Source of the DNA: Streptomyces sp. NBC_01341 | GTDB lineage: Bacteria; Actinomycetota; Actinomycetes; Streptomycetales; Streptomycetaceae | Length of the DNA stretch: 64,000 nt | Assembly: GCF_035946055.1 (NCBI RefSeq) | Contig: NZ_CP108364.1 | Span: 3,968,001-4,032,000, forward strand | Reading direction: 5' to 3' | Part shown: positions 33,104-40,353 of the stretch, piece after piece | Layout of the letters: every line of letters begins with the position of its first letter | How positions within the stretch are numbered: position 1 is the first letter of the stretch | Notes under the pieces: model-generated | The model's input: only the letters and a program-made list of their open reading frames with translations | What the model was told of the DNA's origin: nothing | Databases searched by the model: none | Program-made: the position numbers and the translations under genes

Positions 33104-33463
33104 CGGGGCACTCCTCTGCACTCTGCGTTCGGCGCGTAACGACGCGGATCGGTACGGTTGTCGGTCACGGGAGGGACGGATCTCCGGCATATGACCGGGC
33201 CCCACCCGTGTAACTCTGCGTTACCAGCGATGTGCGTGTGCGTAGGGATACGCGTCCTCTTCCTACCGCCGAATGGTGGGGCATGGGGTCGAAATCGCGG
33301 GATTCCCGGGTGTGCACGGCCTCTGGTCAGGTATAGGAGCACCGCAGCCCCTTTTCCGGACTCACTCGAAAGAGTTGCTCCCCGGCGGGTGGGGCGCGGC
33401 GTCCGGTGAGCACGTAGGCTCGGCGTACCGAAACAATCCGTCGTCGAAGTGCCAGGAGTGACC
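33104..33463. other. Divergent intergenic region between SLATT gene and ybaB
   Basis: 360 bp holding outward promoters for both genes and a complete BldD box at 33210-33224. Around 33310-33380 it is less GC-rich than its surroundings. I looked for an SRP RNA here, because ybaB and recR are close, but found no SRP core sequence. I see no other gene. Confidence 0.4.
33210..33224. promoter_or_regulatory. BldD box
   Basis: GTAACTCTGCGTTAC matches every fixed position of the BldD consensus nTnACnCWGnGTnAn. It lies 106 bp upstream of the SLATT start and 240 bp upstream of the ybaB start. BldD with cyclic di-GMP is known to repress sporulation genes during vegetative growth. Which of the two genes it controls cannot be told from sequence. 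Confidence 0.7.
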
Positions 33464-33805
33464 GTGATTCCCGGTGGTGGCCAGCCCAACATGCAGCAGC
33501 TGCTCCAGCAGGCCCAGAAGATGCAGCAGGAACTCGCCGCGGCCCAGGAGGAGCTCGCGAGGACCGAGGTCGAGGGCCAGGCCGGGGGCGGCCTCGTGAA
33601 GGCCACCGTGACCGGGTCCGGCGAGCTCCGTGCCCTGGTCATCGACCCCGGCGCGGTGGACCCCGAGGACACCGAGACGCTGGCCGACCTGGTGGTCGCG
33701 GCGGTCCAGGCGGCCAACGAGAACGCCCAGCAGCTCCAGCAGCAGAAGCTGGGCCCGCTGGCCCAGGGCCTGGGCGGCGGCAGCATGCCGGGGCTTCCGT
33801 TCTGA
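33464..33805 (+). CDS. ybaB: YbaB/EbfC family nucleoid-associated protein
   Basis: 113 residues from the GTG at 33464, which has AGGAG five bases upstream. The GTG at 33458 overlaps that site. The sequence starts MIPGGGQPNMQQLLQQAQKM and forms the family's long coiled N-terminal helix (about 8-45), then a short beta-sheet with VKATVTGSGELRALVID and a last helix. YbaB proteins form tweezer-like dimers that bind DNA with little sequence preference. It is 61 bp ahead of recR, the classic neighbour, and both probably work in DNA maintenance. Confidence 0.92.
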   Translation: MIPGGGQPNMQQLLQQAQKMQQELAAAQEELARTEVEGQAGGGLVKATVTGSGELRALVIDPGAVDPEDTETLADLVVAAVQAANENAQQLQQQKLGPLAQGLGGGSMPGLPF

Positions 33806-33822
33806 CCCCGTAGCCACCCGGA

Positions 33823-33840
33823 CGTACCGTCTACGGTACG
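33823..33840 (+). promoter_or_regulatory. Hairpin just upstream of recR
   Basis: CGTACCGT (33823-33830) pairs with ACGGTACG (33833-33840), a perfect 8-bp stem with a 2-base loop, 26 bp before the TTG start. It is followed by the purine-rich ribosome site AAAAAAGGAAAGG. It may shape recR expression or be a weak terminator of ybaB. Confidence 0.4.
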
Positions 33841-33866
33841 AGCAGGAAAAAAGGAAAGGCGTTCCG

Positions 33867-34466
33867 TTGTACGAAGGCGTGGTTCAGGAACTCATCGACG
33901 AGCTGGGCAGGCTGCCCGGCGTCGGTCCCAAGAGCGCGCAGCGGATCGCCTTCCACATCCTGCAGGCCGAACCCACCGACGTACGCCGTCTGGCCCACGC
34001 CCTCCTCGAGGTGAAGGACAAGGTCCGCTTCTGCGAGGTCTGCGGCAACGTCGCCCAGCAGGAGCAGTGCGGCATCTGCCGCGACGCACGCCGCGACCGC
34101 TCGGTCATCTGCGTGGTGGAGGAGCCCAAGGACGTCGTGGCGATCGAGCGGACCCGTGAGTTCCGGGGCCGCTACCACGTGCTCGGCGGTGCGATCAGCC
34201 CCATCGAGGGCGTCGGCCCGGACGATCTGCGCATCAGGGAACTCCTGGCCCGGCTCGCGGACGGCTCGATCACCGAGCTGATCCTGGCGACGGACCCCAA
34301 CCTCGAGGGCGAGGCCACGGCGACGTACCTCGCCCGGATGGTCAAGCCGATGGGCCTGCGGGTGACACGGCTGGCGAGCGGACTGCCGGTGGGCGGCGAC
34401 CTCGAGTACGCCGACGAGGTGACGCTGGGCCGCGCCTTCGAGGGGAGGCGACTGCTCGATGTGTGA
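33867..34466 (+). CDS. recR: Recombination mediator RecR
   Basis: 199 residues starting at TTG (33867), chosen because family members begin MYEGVVQELIDELGRLPGVG and GGAAAGG lies 7-9 bases upstream. RecR works with RecF and RecO to load RecA at gaps. The HhH motif is LGRLPGVGPKSAQR. The C4 zinc finger is Cys56, Cys59, Cys68 and Cys71 in FCEVCGNVAQQEQCGICRD. The Toprim domain has ICVVEEPKDVVAIERT and GGAISPIEGVGPDDL. Use of TTG is unusual in this window. Confidence 0.95.
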   Translation: MYEGVVQELIDELGRLPGVGPKSAQRIAFHILQAEPTDVRRLAHALLEVKDKVRFCEVCGNVAQQEQCGICRDARRDRSVICVVEEPKDVVAIERTREFRGRYHVLGGAISPIEGVGPDDLRIRELLARLADGSITELILATDPNLEGEATATYLARMVKPMGLRVTRLASGLPVGGDLEYADEVTLGRAFEGRRLLDV

Positions 34467-34479
34467 CGTGACATCTGAT

Positions 34480-34509
34480 GGCGGCTTTATGTTCGGCGGC
34501 GCTATGTTC
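34480..34509. repeat. 15-bp direct repeat upstream of the DUF5063 gene
   Basis: GGCGGCTTTATGTTC (34480-34494) is followed at once by GGCGGCGCTATGTTC (34495-34509), identical in 13 of 15 bases. Each has TATGTT, which could be a -10 box, giving two start sites 15 bp apart. Confidence 0.45.
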
Positions 34510-34549
34510 TACCCACCGTTCGCGACCGTGCCCACGGGAGGTCCCCTCG

Positions 34550-35209
34550 ATGTCTGACGCCACGCTGAATTCCGTCACGCAGGACCCGGACGACTTCGCC
34601 GTCCAGATCGCGGACCAGATCAAGACGTTCATCGTCGCGGTCACCGAGGTGTCCAAGGCGGACGAGCCCGAGACGGCCGTCCCGGTCCTCCTCCTGCAGG
34701 TCTCGCAGCTCCTTCTGGCGGGCGGCAGGCTCGGGGCCTACCAGGACATCCTCCCGGACGAGCGCTACGAGCCCGATCTCGGACCCGAGCCGGACGCCGA
34801 CGGCCTGCGTGAGCGCTTCGCGGAGCTCCTGGAGCCCATCGACGTCTACTCCGAGGTCTTCGACCCGTACGAGCCCCGCAAGGCCCCGGTGCCGCACCGC
34901 ATCTCCGACGACCTGGCCGACCTGGTCACCGACCTCGGCCACGGGCTGGCCCACTACGAGGCGGACCGCACGGCGGAGGCCATGTGGTGGTGGCAGTTCT
35001 CGTACTTCTCCAACTGGGGCTCCACCGCGTCGGCCGCCCTGCGTGCCCTCCAGTCCCTCATCGCGCACATCCGGCTCAACCAGCCGCTCCAGGAGCTCGA
35101 CGGCCTGGACACCGACCAGGACCCCGGTGACGGCGACCTGGCGGAGGAGGCGGGCCGTGTGATGGCCGCGGAGATCGCCGGACCACTGGGTCTGCGGCCG
35201 GCTCTGTAG
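34550..35209 (+). CDS. DUF5063 domain-containing protein
   Basis: 219 residues from the ATG at 34550 with GGGAGG upstream. The sequence is acidic and helical: DDFAVQIADQIKTFIVAVTE, then a second helical pair with AVPVLLLQVSQLLLAGGRLG, a Asp/Glu/Pro-rich middle including EVFDPYEPRKAPVPH, and a region with EAMWWWQFSYFSNWGSTAS and LRALQSLIAHIRLN. It matches the DUF5063 family found next to recR in Streptomyces. The function is unknown. Between recR and this gene are two near-copies of a 15-base sequence containing TATGTTC that could be promoter boxes. Confidence 0.8.
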   Translation: MSDATLNSVTQDPDDFAVQIADQIKTFIVAVTEVSKADEPETAVPVLLLQVSQLLLAGGRLGAYQDILPDERYEPDLGPEPDADGLRERFAELLEPIDVYSEVFDPYEPRKAPVPHRISDDLADLVTDLGHGLAHYEADRTAEAMWWWQFSYFSNWGSTASAALRALQSLIAHIRLNQPLQELDGLDTDQDPGDGDLAEEAGRVMAAEIAGPLGLRPAL

Positions 35210-35255
35210 CCGTCCCGGCGGCCGTCCCGGCGCCTCCGCCCGATTCCGTTTGCGC

Positions 35256-35271
35256 TGTGTCCTGGGACACA
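35256..35271. promoter_or_regulatory. 16-bp inverted repeat upstream of ask
   Basis: TGTGTCC-TG-GGACACA is a perfect 7-bp inverted repeat with a 2-base centre, 170 bp before ask and 47 bp after the DUF5063 gene. It has the size of a dimeric-repressor operator and is too A/T-rich to be a good terminator here. The cognate regulator is unknown. Confidence 0.4.
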
Positions 35272-35440
35272 AAGAGGCGTGCGATTCGAGCAGGCAGGGC
35301 AGCAGCCCGCTACGAGCAGTTCGGAGCGACACTCCGGTCCGCGTGGTGGGCGGGACATCTCACCATCCGGTATCGACGGGTCGATTCCGGGCTGCTCGTT
35401 AAACTGAGCCGACCGCACCATTATTGAGCGAGGAGCGCAC

Positions 35441-36709
35441 GTGGGCCTTGTCGTGCAGAAGTACGGAGGTTCCTCCGTAGCCGATGCCGAAGGCATCAAG
35501 CGCGTCGCCAAGCGAGTCGTGGACGCCAAGAAGAACGGCAACCAGGTGGTTGTCGTGGTGTCCGCGATGGGCGACACGACGGACGAGCTGATCGATCTCG
35601 CCGAGCAGGTATCCCCGATGCCGGCCGGGCGTGAGTTCGACATGCTGCTGACCGCCGGGGAGCGGATCTCCATGGCCCTCCTGGCGATGGCGATCAAGAA
35701 CCTGGGCCACGAGGCCCAGTCGTTCACGGGCAGCCAGGCCGGCGTCATCACCGACTCGGTCCACAACAAAGCGCGCATCATCGATGTGACGCCCGGCCGT
35801 ATCCGCACCTCGATCGACGAGGGCAACATCGCCATCGTCGCCGGGTTCCAGGGGGTGAGCCAGGAGGGCAAGAACATCACGACCCTCGGCCGCGGCGGGT
35901 CCGACACGACCGCCGTCGCGCTGGCCGCCGCGCTGGACGCGGAGGTCTGTGAGATCTACACCGATGTGGACGGTGTCTTCACCGCCGACCCCCGGGTCGT
36001 GAAGAAGGCCCGCAAGATCGACTGGATCTCCTTCGAGGACATGCTGGAGCTGGCCGCGTCCGGCTCCAAGGTGCTGCTGCACCGGTGCGTCGAGTACGCC
36101 CGCCGTTACAACATTCCGATCCACGTCCGCTCGTCCTTCTCCGGACTGCGCGGCACCTGGGTCAGCAACGAGCCGCAAGGGGACCAGCTGGTGGAGCACG
36201 CGATCATCTCGGGAGTCGCCCACGACGTCTCCGAGGCCAAGGTCACCGTCGTCGGTGTGCCCGACAAGCCCGGCGAGGCCGCCGCGATCTTCCGCGCCAT
36301 CGCCGACGCCGAGATCAACATGGACATGGTGGTGCAGAACGTCTCCGCCGCCTCGACCGGCCTCACGGACATCACGTTCACGCTGCCCAAGGCGGACGGA
36401 CGCAAGGCCATCGACGCCCTGGAGCGCAACCGCGCCGGCATAGGGTTCGAGTCCCTGCGCTATGACGACCAGATCGCGAAGATCTCCCTCGTCGGTGCGG
36501 GCATGAAGACGAACCCCGGTGTGACCGCGGGCTTCTTCGAGGCGCTGTCGAACGTGGGCGTCAACATCGAACTGATCTCGACATCCGAGATCCGCATCTC
36601 GGTGGTCACCCGGGTCGACGACGTCAACGAGGCCGTGCGCGCCGTGCACACCGCCTTCGGTCTCGACAGCTCCGACGAGGCCGTCGTCTACGGGGGCACC
36701 GGCCGATGA
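35441..36709 (+). CDS. ask: Aspartokinase (alpha subunit; beta subunit likely starts inside)
   Basis: 422 residues from a GTG start with GAGGAG upstream. It phosphorylates aspartate as the first step to lysine, threonine, methionine and diaminopimelate. The kinase domain (about 1-245) has VQKYGGSSVAD, TTLGRGGSDTTAVALAAAL and EIYTDVDGVFTADPRVV. Two ACT domains follow (about 265-335 and 345-415, with VTVVGVPDKPGEAAAIF and ISLVGAGMKTNPGVTAGFFE), the sites of feedback control. It overlaps asd by 4 bp. As in Corynebacterium, an internal start at 36191 would give the 172-residue beta subunit. Confidence 0.96.
   Translation: MGLVVQKYGGSSVADAEGIKRVAKRVVDAKKNGNQVVVVVSAMGDTTDELIDLAEQVSPMPAGREFDMLLTAGERISMALLAMAIKNLGHEAQSFTGSQAGVITDSVHNKARIIDVTPGRIRTSIDEGNIAIVAGFQGVSQEGKNITTLGRGGSDTTAVALAAALDAEVCEIYTDVDGVFTADPRVVKKARKIDWISFEDMLELAASGSKVLLHRCVEYARRYNIPIHVRSSFSGLRGTWVSNEPQGDQLVEHAIISGVAHDVSEAKVTVVGVPDKPGEAAAIFRAIADAEINMDMVVQNVSAASTGLTDITFTLPKADGRKAIDALERNRAGIGFESLRYDDQIAKISLVGAGMKTNPGVTAGFFEALSNVGVNIELISTSEIRISVVTRVDDVNEAVRAVHTAFGLDSSDEAVVYGGTGR
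36191..36709 (+). CDS. Aspartokinase beta subunit from an internal in-frame start (candidate)
   Basis: GTG at 36191 is in the ask frame, with AAGGGGA at 36177-36183, 7 bases upstream. Translation from it gives 172 residues beginning MEHAIISGVAHDVSEAKVTV, which contains both ACT domains. In Corynebacterium glutamicum the lysC beta subunit starts at the homologous place, (V/M)EEAVLTGVATDKSEAKVTV, and also has 172 residues. The alpha2-beta2 enzyme and its lysine/threonine control are thus probable here. This is inference from position and ribosome site. Confidence 0.65.
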   Translation: MEHAIISGVAHDVSEAKVTVVGVPDKPGEAAAIFRAIADAEINMDMVVQNVSAASTGLTDITFTLPKADGRKAIDALERNRAGIGFESLRYDDQIAKISLVGAGMKTNPGVTAGFFEALSNVGVNIELISTSEIRISVVTRVDDVNEAVRAVHTAFGLDSSDEAVVYGGTGR

Positions 36710-37770
36710 CCGTACGCCGCCCATCGCTCGCGGTCGTGGGAGCGACCGGGGCGATCGGCGGCGTCATGCTCCAGATCCTCTCGGAGCACGCGGACGTCTG
36801 GGGCGAGGTCAGACTCGTCGCCTCCCCGCGCTCGGCCGGCACCAAGCTGGTCGTGCGCGGCGAGGAGACAGAGGTCCTCGCCCTCTCCGAGGACGTGTTC
36901 GACGGGGTGGACGTGGCCCTGTTCCTGGTGCCGGACGAGGTGTCCGCCCGGTGGGCGCCGGTCGCCGCCGCCAAGGGTGCCGTGGTCGTGGACGACTCGG
37001 CGGCTTTCCGGACGGACGACGAGGTGCCCCTGGTCGTGCCCGAGATCAACCCGCATGCCGCGCGGCGCAGGCCGCGCGGCATCGTCGCGTCCCCGACCTG
37101 CACGACGCTGTCGCTGATCGTCGCGGTCGGCGCGCTGCATGCCGAATTCGGGCTGCGTGAACTGATCGTCTCCTCCTACCAGGCCGTGAGCAGTGTGGGC
37201 CGGGACGGTGTCACCGCGCTGCGCGAGCAGCTCGAGCTGGTGGCGGGCACGGACCTGGGCACACGGCCCGGGGACGTGCGGCGGGCCGTGGGCGACGGGG
37301 AGAAGAGCCCCTTCGCCGCGCCGGTGGCGCTGAACGTCGTCCCGTGGGCCGGGACCGACGCCGGGGACGGCTGGTCGTCCGAGGAACTGGCCATCCGTGA
37401 CCAGTGCCGCAAGATCCTGGGCCTGCCCGGGCTGAAGGTCACGGCGACGTGTGTGTACGTACCCGTCATCGCGACGCACTCCATGTCGGTGCACGCCCGC
37501 TTCGAGAACGAGGTCGCGGTGGACCGGGCGCACGAGGTCCTGGCGACCGCGCCCGGTGTCGTGCTCTTCGACAGCCCGGCGGCCGGGGACTTCCCCACGC
37601 CCTCCGATGTGGTGGGCACCGACCCGACGTGGGTGGGCCGGGTACGGCAGTCGATGGACGATCCGCGCGCCGTCGAGATGTTCATCTGTGGAGATAACCT
37701 CCGAAAAGGCGCGGCTCTGAACGTGGCCCAGATCGCCGAGTCCGTGGCCGGAGAATTTCCCCGGACCTGA
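36706..37770 (+). CDS. asd: Aspartate-semialdehyde dehydrogenase
   Basis: 354 residues, ATG overlapping the ask stop (ATGA). It reduces aspartyl phosphate to aspartate semialdehyde with NADPH. The nucleotide-binding start is LAVVGATGAIGGVMLQIL. Other family features are DDSAAFRTDDEVPLVVPEIN, the active-site cysteine in IVASPTCTTLSLI, and the catalytic His region around TATCVYVPVIATHSMSVHARF. It is somewhat longer than the E. coli type and resembles the second Streptomyces Asd. Co-translation with ask fits one pathway. Confidence 0.95.
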   Translation: MTVRRPSLAVVGATGAIGGVMLQILSEHADVWGEVRLVASPRSAGTKLVVRGEETEVLALSEDVFDGVDVALFLVPDEVSARWAPVAAAKGAVVVDDSAAFRTDDEVPLVVPEINPHAARRRPRGIVASPTCTTLSLIVAVGALHAEFGLRELIVSSYQAVSSVGRDGVTALREQLELVAGTDLGTRPGDVRRAVGDGEKSPFAAPVALNVVPWAGTDAGDGWSSEELAIRDQCRKILGLPGLKVTATCVYVPVIATHSMSVHARFENEVAVDRAHEVLATAPGVVLFDSPAAGDFPTPSDVVGTDPTWVGRVRQSMDDPRAVEMFICGDNLRKGAALNVAQIAESVAGEFPRT

Positions 37771-37772
37771 TC

Positions 37773-37831
37773 GAACCTCTTTTGTAGGATCTGTGTGCGC
37801 CCTGTGGGTAAATCGCTGGTCTGAACCTCTT
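37773..37831 (+). promoter_or_regulatory. Repeated GAACCTCTT upstream of the ECF sigma gene
   Basis: GAACCTCTT occurs at 37773-37781 and again at 37823-37831, exactly 50 bp apart. GAAC is the usual core of ECF -35 boxes. Downstream of the second, CGTATC at 37847-37852 could be a -10 with an 18-base gap. This might be an autoregulated promoter; the leader would be about 190 bases. Confidence 0.4.
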
Positions 37832-38042
37832 GAGCTGGGGCGTTGTCGTATCCGACGATGATCTCCTCGGCATCTGCAACCGCTGGTCGGATGCGACGCG
37901 TCTACCTCGTCACTTCTTGTGTGGCTGGATGCGTTTTCGGGGCATTTGGGGAAGAGCAGGTACGAATGAGGGCATGTCGCACAGCATCGAACGCGGTGCC
38001 GTTGGCGTACAACCCTGACGGGGGGATGGGTGTCCAACTGGC

Positions 38043-38705
38043 GTGGCAGAGGTTCTCGACATCACAGTGGTGGGCCCGTTGCGGGGCGCTTCGGTGCGCC
38101 CGCTCCGGCGGCCCCGCGCACCCGGCGGTATGCCGGTGATTGCGCCCATGCCCGCTGCGCGCTCCGCCCGGCTGCCCTCGCAGCGCGAGGGCGCTGAGGA
38201 GACCGTGGCGGCAGGAACGACGGTCGATCATCTGACCGAGACCTATCGCGCCCACTACCGTTCGCTGCTGGGCCTGGCCGCCCTCCTGCTGGACGACACG
38301 GCGTCCTGCGAGGACGTGGTGCAGGAGGCGTTCATCCGGGTGCACTCGGCGCGCAACCGTGTGCGCGAACCGGAGAAGACGCTCGCGTACCTCCGTCAGA
38401 CCGTGGTCAACCTCTCCCGCTCCGCGCTGCGTCGGCGCATCCTCGGGCTGAAGCTGCTCTCCAAGCCGATGCCCGACATGGCGAGCGCGGAGGAGGGCGC
38501 CTACGACCAGTTGGAGCGGGACGCGCTGATCAAGGCGATGAAGGGGCTGCAGCGCCGTCAGCGCGAGGTGCTGGTGCTGCGCTACTTCTCGGACATGACG
38601 GAGGCGCAGGTCGCCGAGACGCTGGGCATATCGCTCGGCTCGGTGAAGGCGTACGGCTCCCGGGGTATCGCGGCACTGCGCCTGGTGATGGAGGCGCAGG
38701 CATGA
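38043..38705 (+). CDS. ECF (SigE-family) RNA polymerase sigma factor
   Basis: 220 residues from a GTG start. After a 55-residue basic N-terminal extension, region 2 reads TYRAHYRSLLGLAALLLDD and EDVVQEAFIRVHSARNRV. Region 4 has LQRRQREVLVLRYFSDMTEA, then VAETLGISLGSVKAYGSRGI (HTH), typical of the SigE family (TIGR02983). It directs polymerase to a small regulon with its own promoter class. The stop overlaps the start of the membrane protein gene by 4 bp (ATGA), the arrangement usual for anti-sigma factors. The N-terminal extension is longer than usual. Confidence 0.9.
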   Translation: MAEVLDITVVGPLRGASVRPLRRPRAPGGMPVIAPMPAARSARLPSQREGAEETVAAGTTVDHLTETYRAHYRSLLGLAALLLDDTASCEDVVQEAFIRVHSARNRVREPEKTLAYLRQTVVNLSRSALRRRILGLKLLSKPMPDMASAEEGAYDQLERDALIKAMKGLQRRQREVLVLRYFSDMTEAQVAETLGISLGSVKAYGSRGIAALRLVMEAQA

Positions 38706-40147
38706 GCGGGCCCGAGCACAGGCACGACGATGACCGGACTGGAAACGGAATTGTGAACGACGGGCCGGACGACACCCCGCACAGCGAGCCCGAGCGGGAC
38801 GGTGAGCAGAAGCAGGCCAACGAGGCCGGCGTCGACGGCGCCGAAGCGGCCCCAGGTACCGCAGCCGAAGGTGCTGCGCCGGGTGGTGCCGAGGGGTGTG
38901 GCTTCGCCCCCGGTTGTGCGGAGGGCGGTGGTGTTGCGCCGGTCGGTGGTTTCGCGCCGGGCGGTGCGGACGGCGGTGTGCGCGCCCCGGGTGAAGGCGG
39001 CACGCTGACCGAGCTGTTCGGGGGCATGTCCGGTGCCGCCTCCCGCACTGCATCCGGAGGCAGCACCGGCGGTACGGCCGGAAGCGGCACCGGAAGCACG
39101 TTGACCGGAATGCCGGGTTGCCTCTTCGGCGGTACCCACGACGGTGATGACGTGGGCGAGGCCGAGCTGCGACTCCTGCTGCGCGGCGCTGTCCAGGGCC
39201 TCGAACCCTCGAGCGGCACCCTTGATCACCTGCAACGGGCGGTGCCGGCCCGTCGGGCCAGACGGCGTCAGGCATTGGTGGGCGTGGCGGCCGCGGCACT
39301 GCTGATCGGTACGGCGGTTCCCGCCTTCGTCCACGTCGCGAACTCCGACGGTTCGGCCACGGCCAGCCCGGCCATAGCCGGTCACGGGCAGCAGGCGCAG
39401 GGCGGCAGTGGCGAGGACGCGGGTAGCGGGTCCGACGGCCCGCAGTCGGCCGGTCCCAAGGATTCCCGGACCGAGGGGAGTGGGGGCGAGGACGGCAACT
39501 CCGCGGCACCTTCCAAGGGATCCGGCCCCGACGCCGAGGGCGGTGGAACCGCAGGACTCGGCGGCACTCCGGGTGACAAGGCCGCCGACGCCACCGCCTG
39601 CGACCCCGGTCAGCTCCGTGTCGCCTCGGCCGAGGCGGGCGCCGCCGGCGCGAACGGCACTGTCTACGGAGCGTTCAAGATCTCCAACGCGTCCGGCAGT
39701 TCCTGCTCGGTCACCACCAACGGCACCGTCGGCTTCCAGGCGGCGGGAGCCGCGGACCCGATGAAGATCAATGTCGTCCAGCACATTGCCGGGGACCCGG
39801 CGTCCGAGCTGCCCGACCCCTCACTGGAGCCGGGGACGGTGGTCCTGAAGCCCGCGATGGCGTACGAGGTGCGCTTCGCATGGGTGCCTTCGGACACCTG
39901 CCCGACCACCGGTGGCTCGCCCAGCCCGACGCCGACGGACGGCGGCGGAGGCGGCGGTGACAGCACCGGGACCACCGCCGGGACGGTGGACGACGCGGCG
40001 CAGTTCGGCAGTGCGGACGAGGGGCCCGCGGACGGCAGCATCGCGGTCACGCACACTCCGGAGGCCGGTGCGCCGACCGCCGAGACCACGATCTCCAACG
40101 CCTGCGCCGGCACGATCTACCGGACGGGCGTCCTGGGCACCTCGTAG
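38702..40147 (+). CDS. Membrane protein with extracellular DUF4232-like domain, possible atypical anti-sigma factor
   Basis: 481 residues. The first roughly 140 are Gly/Ala/Glu-rich and probably disordered and cytoplasmic. A helix with EAELRLLLRGAVQGLEPSSG leads to a basic stretch ARRARRRQ and one transmembrane helix (about 196-218, ALVGVAAAALLIGTAVPAF). Outside is a Gly/Ser/Pro-rich linker, then a domain beginning CDPGQLRVASAEAGAAGANG with SNASGSSCSVTTNGTVGFQA, a DUF4232-like fold with two or four Cys. There is no zinc anti-sigma HxxxCxxC motif. The 4-bp overlap with the sigma gene suggests it holds or senses for that sigma factor. Confidence 0.7.
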   Translation: MSGPEHRHDDDRTGNGIVNDGPDDTPHSEPERDGEQKQANEAGVDGAEAAPGTAAEGAAPGGAEGCGFAPGCAEGGGVAPVGGFAPGGADGGVRAPGEGGTLTELFGGMSGAASRTASGGSTGGTAGSGTGSTLTGMPGCLFGGTHDGDDVGEAELRLLLRGAVQGLEPSSGTLDHLQRAVPARRARRRQALVGVAAAALLIGTAVPAFVHVANSDGSATASPAIAGHGQQAQGGSGEDAGSGSDGPQSAGPKDSRTEGSGGEDGNSAAPSKGSGPDAEGGGTAGLGGTPGDKAADATACDPGQLRVASAEAGAAGANGTVYGAFKISNASGSSCSVTTNGTVGFQAAGAADPMKINVVQHIAGDPASELPDPSLEPGTVVLKPAMAYEVRFAWVPSDTCPTTGGSPSPTPTDGGGGGGDSTGTTAGTVDDAAQFGSADEGPADGSIAVTHTPEAGAPTAETTISNACAGTIYRTGVLGTS

Positions 40148-40152
40148 CGCCC

Positions 40153-40201
40153 GTCACGAGCGCCCTGTCACGAGGGCCCTGTCACGAGGGCCCTGTCACG
40201 A
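40153..40201. repeat. 14-bp tandem repeat
   Basis: The unit GTCACGAGSGCCCT occurs at 40153, 40167 and 40181, with a partial fourth unit at 40195-40201. It lies directly after the DUF4232-like gene stop and before the terminator. Confidence 0.9.
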
Positions 40202-40206
40202 TCCGC

Positions 40207-40240
40207 GGCCCGCCGAGAACCTGCCAGGTTCCGGCGGGCC
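40207..40240. terminator. Bidirectional terminator
   Basis: GGCCCGCCG (40207-40215) pairs with CGGCGGGCC (40232-40240), and inner GAACCTG with CAGGTTC (40225-40231), with one bulged A. A second, looser 9-bp inverted repeat GACCGGGCC/GGCCCGGTC spans 40275-40318. They separate the sigma unit from the convergent SURF1 gene. Confidence 0.75.
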
Positions 40241-40353
40241 GGTTCGTTCCGCACCGCATGGTTGTGGTGGTGCCGACCGGGCCTGATCCGCACCGCAGGG
40301 CGTTGGTGGGGCCCGGTCGTTCCCGCTCGGGTCTCGTTGGGTCCCTGTCCTGT

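Noticed and set aside
33104..33463. A possible SRP RNA near ybaB-recR, as in Bacillus
   Set aside because: I searched for the conserved SRP core with GGAAGGAAGCAGC and found none.
35210..35440. A lysine riboswitch ahead of the aspartokinase gene
   Set aside because: The 231-bp leader lacks the long conserved helices and loops of the lysine aptamer. Only a short palindrome was seen.
37830..38018. A 62-codon open frame, and a 14-codon frame MSHSIERGAVGVQP inside it, upstream of the sigma gene
   Set aside because: They lack a clear ribosome site and coding bias. They could be a leader peptide, but nothing supports that.
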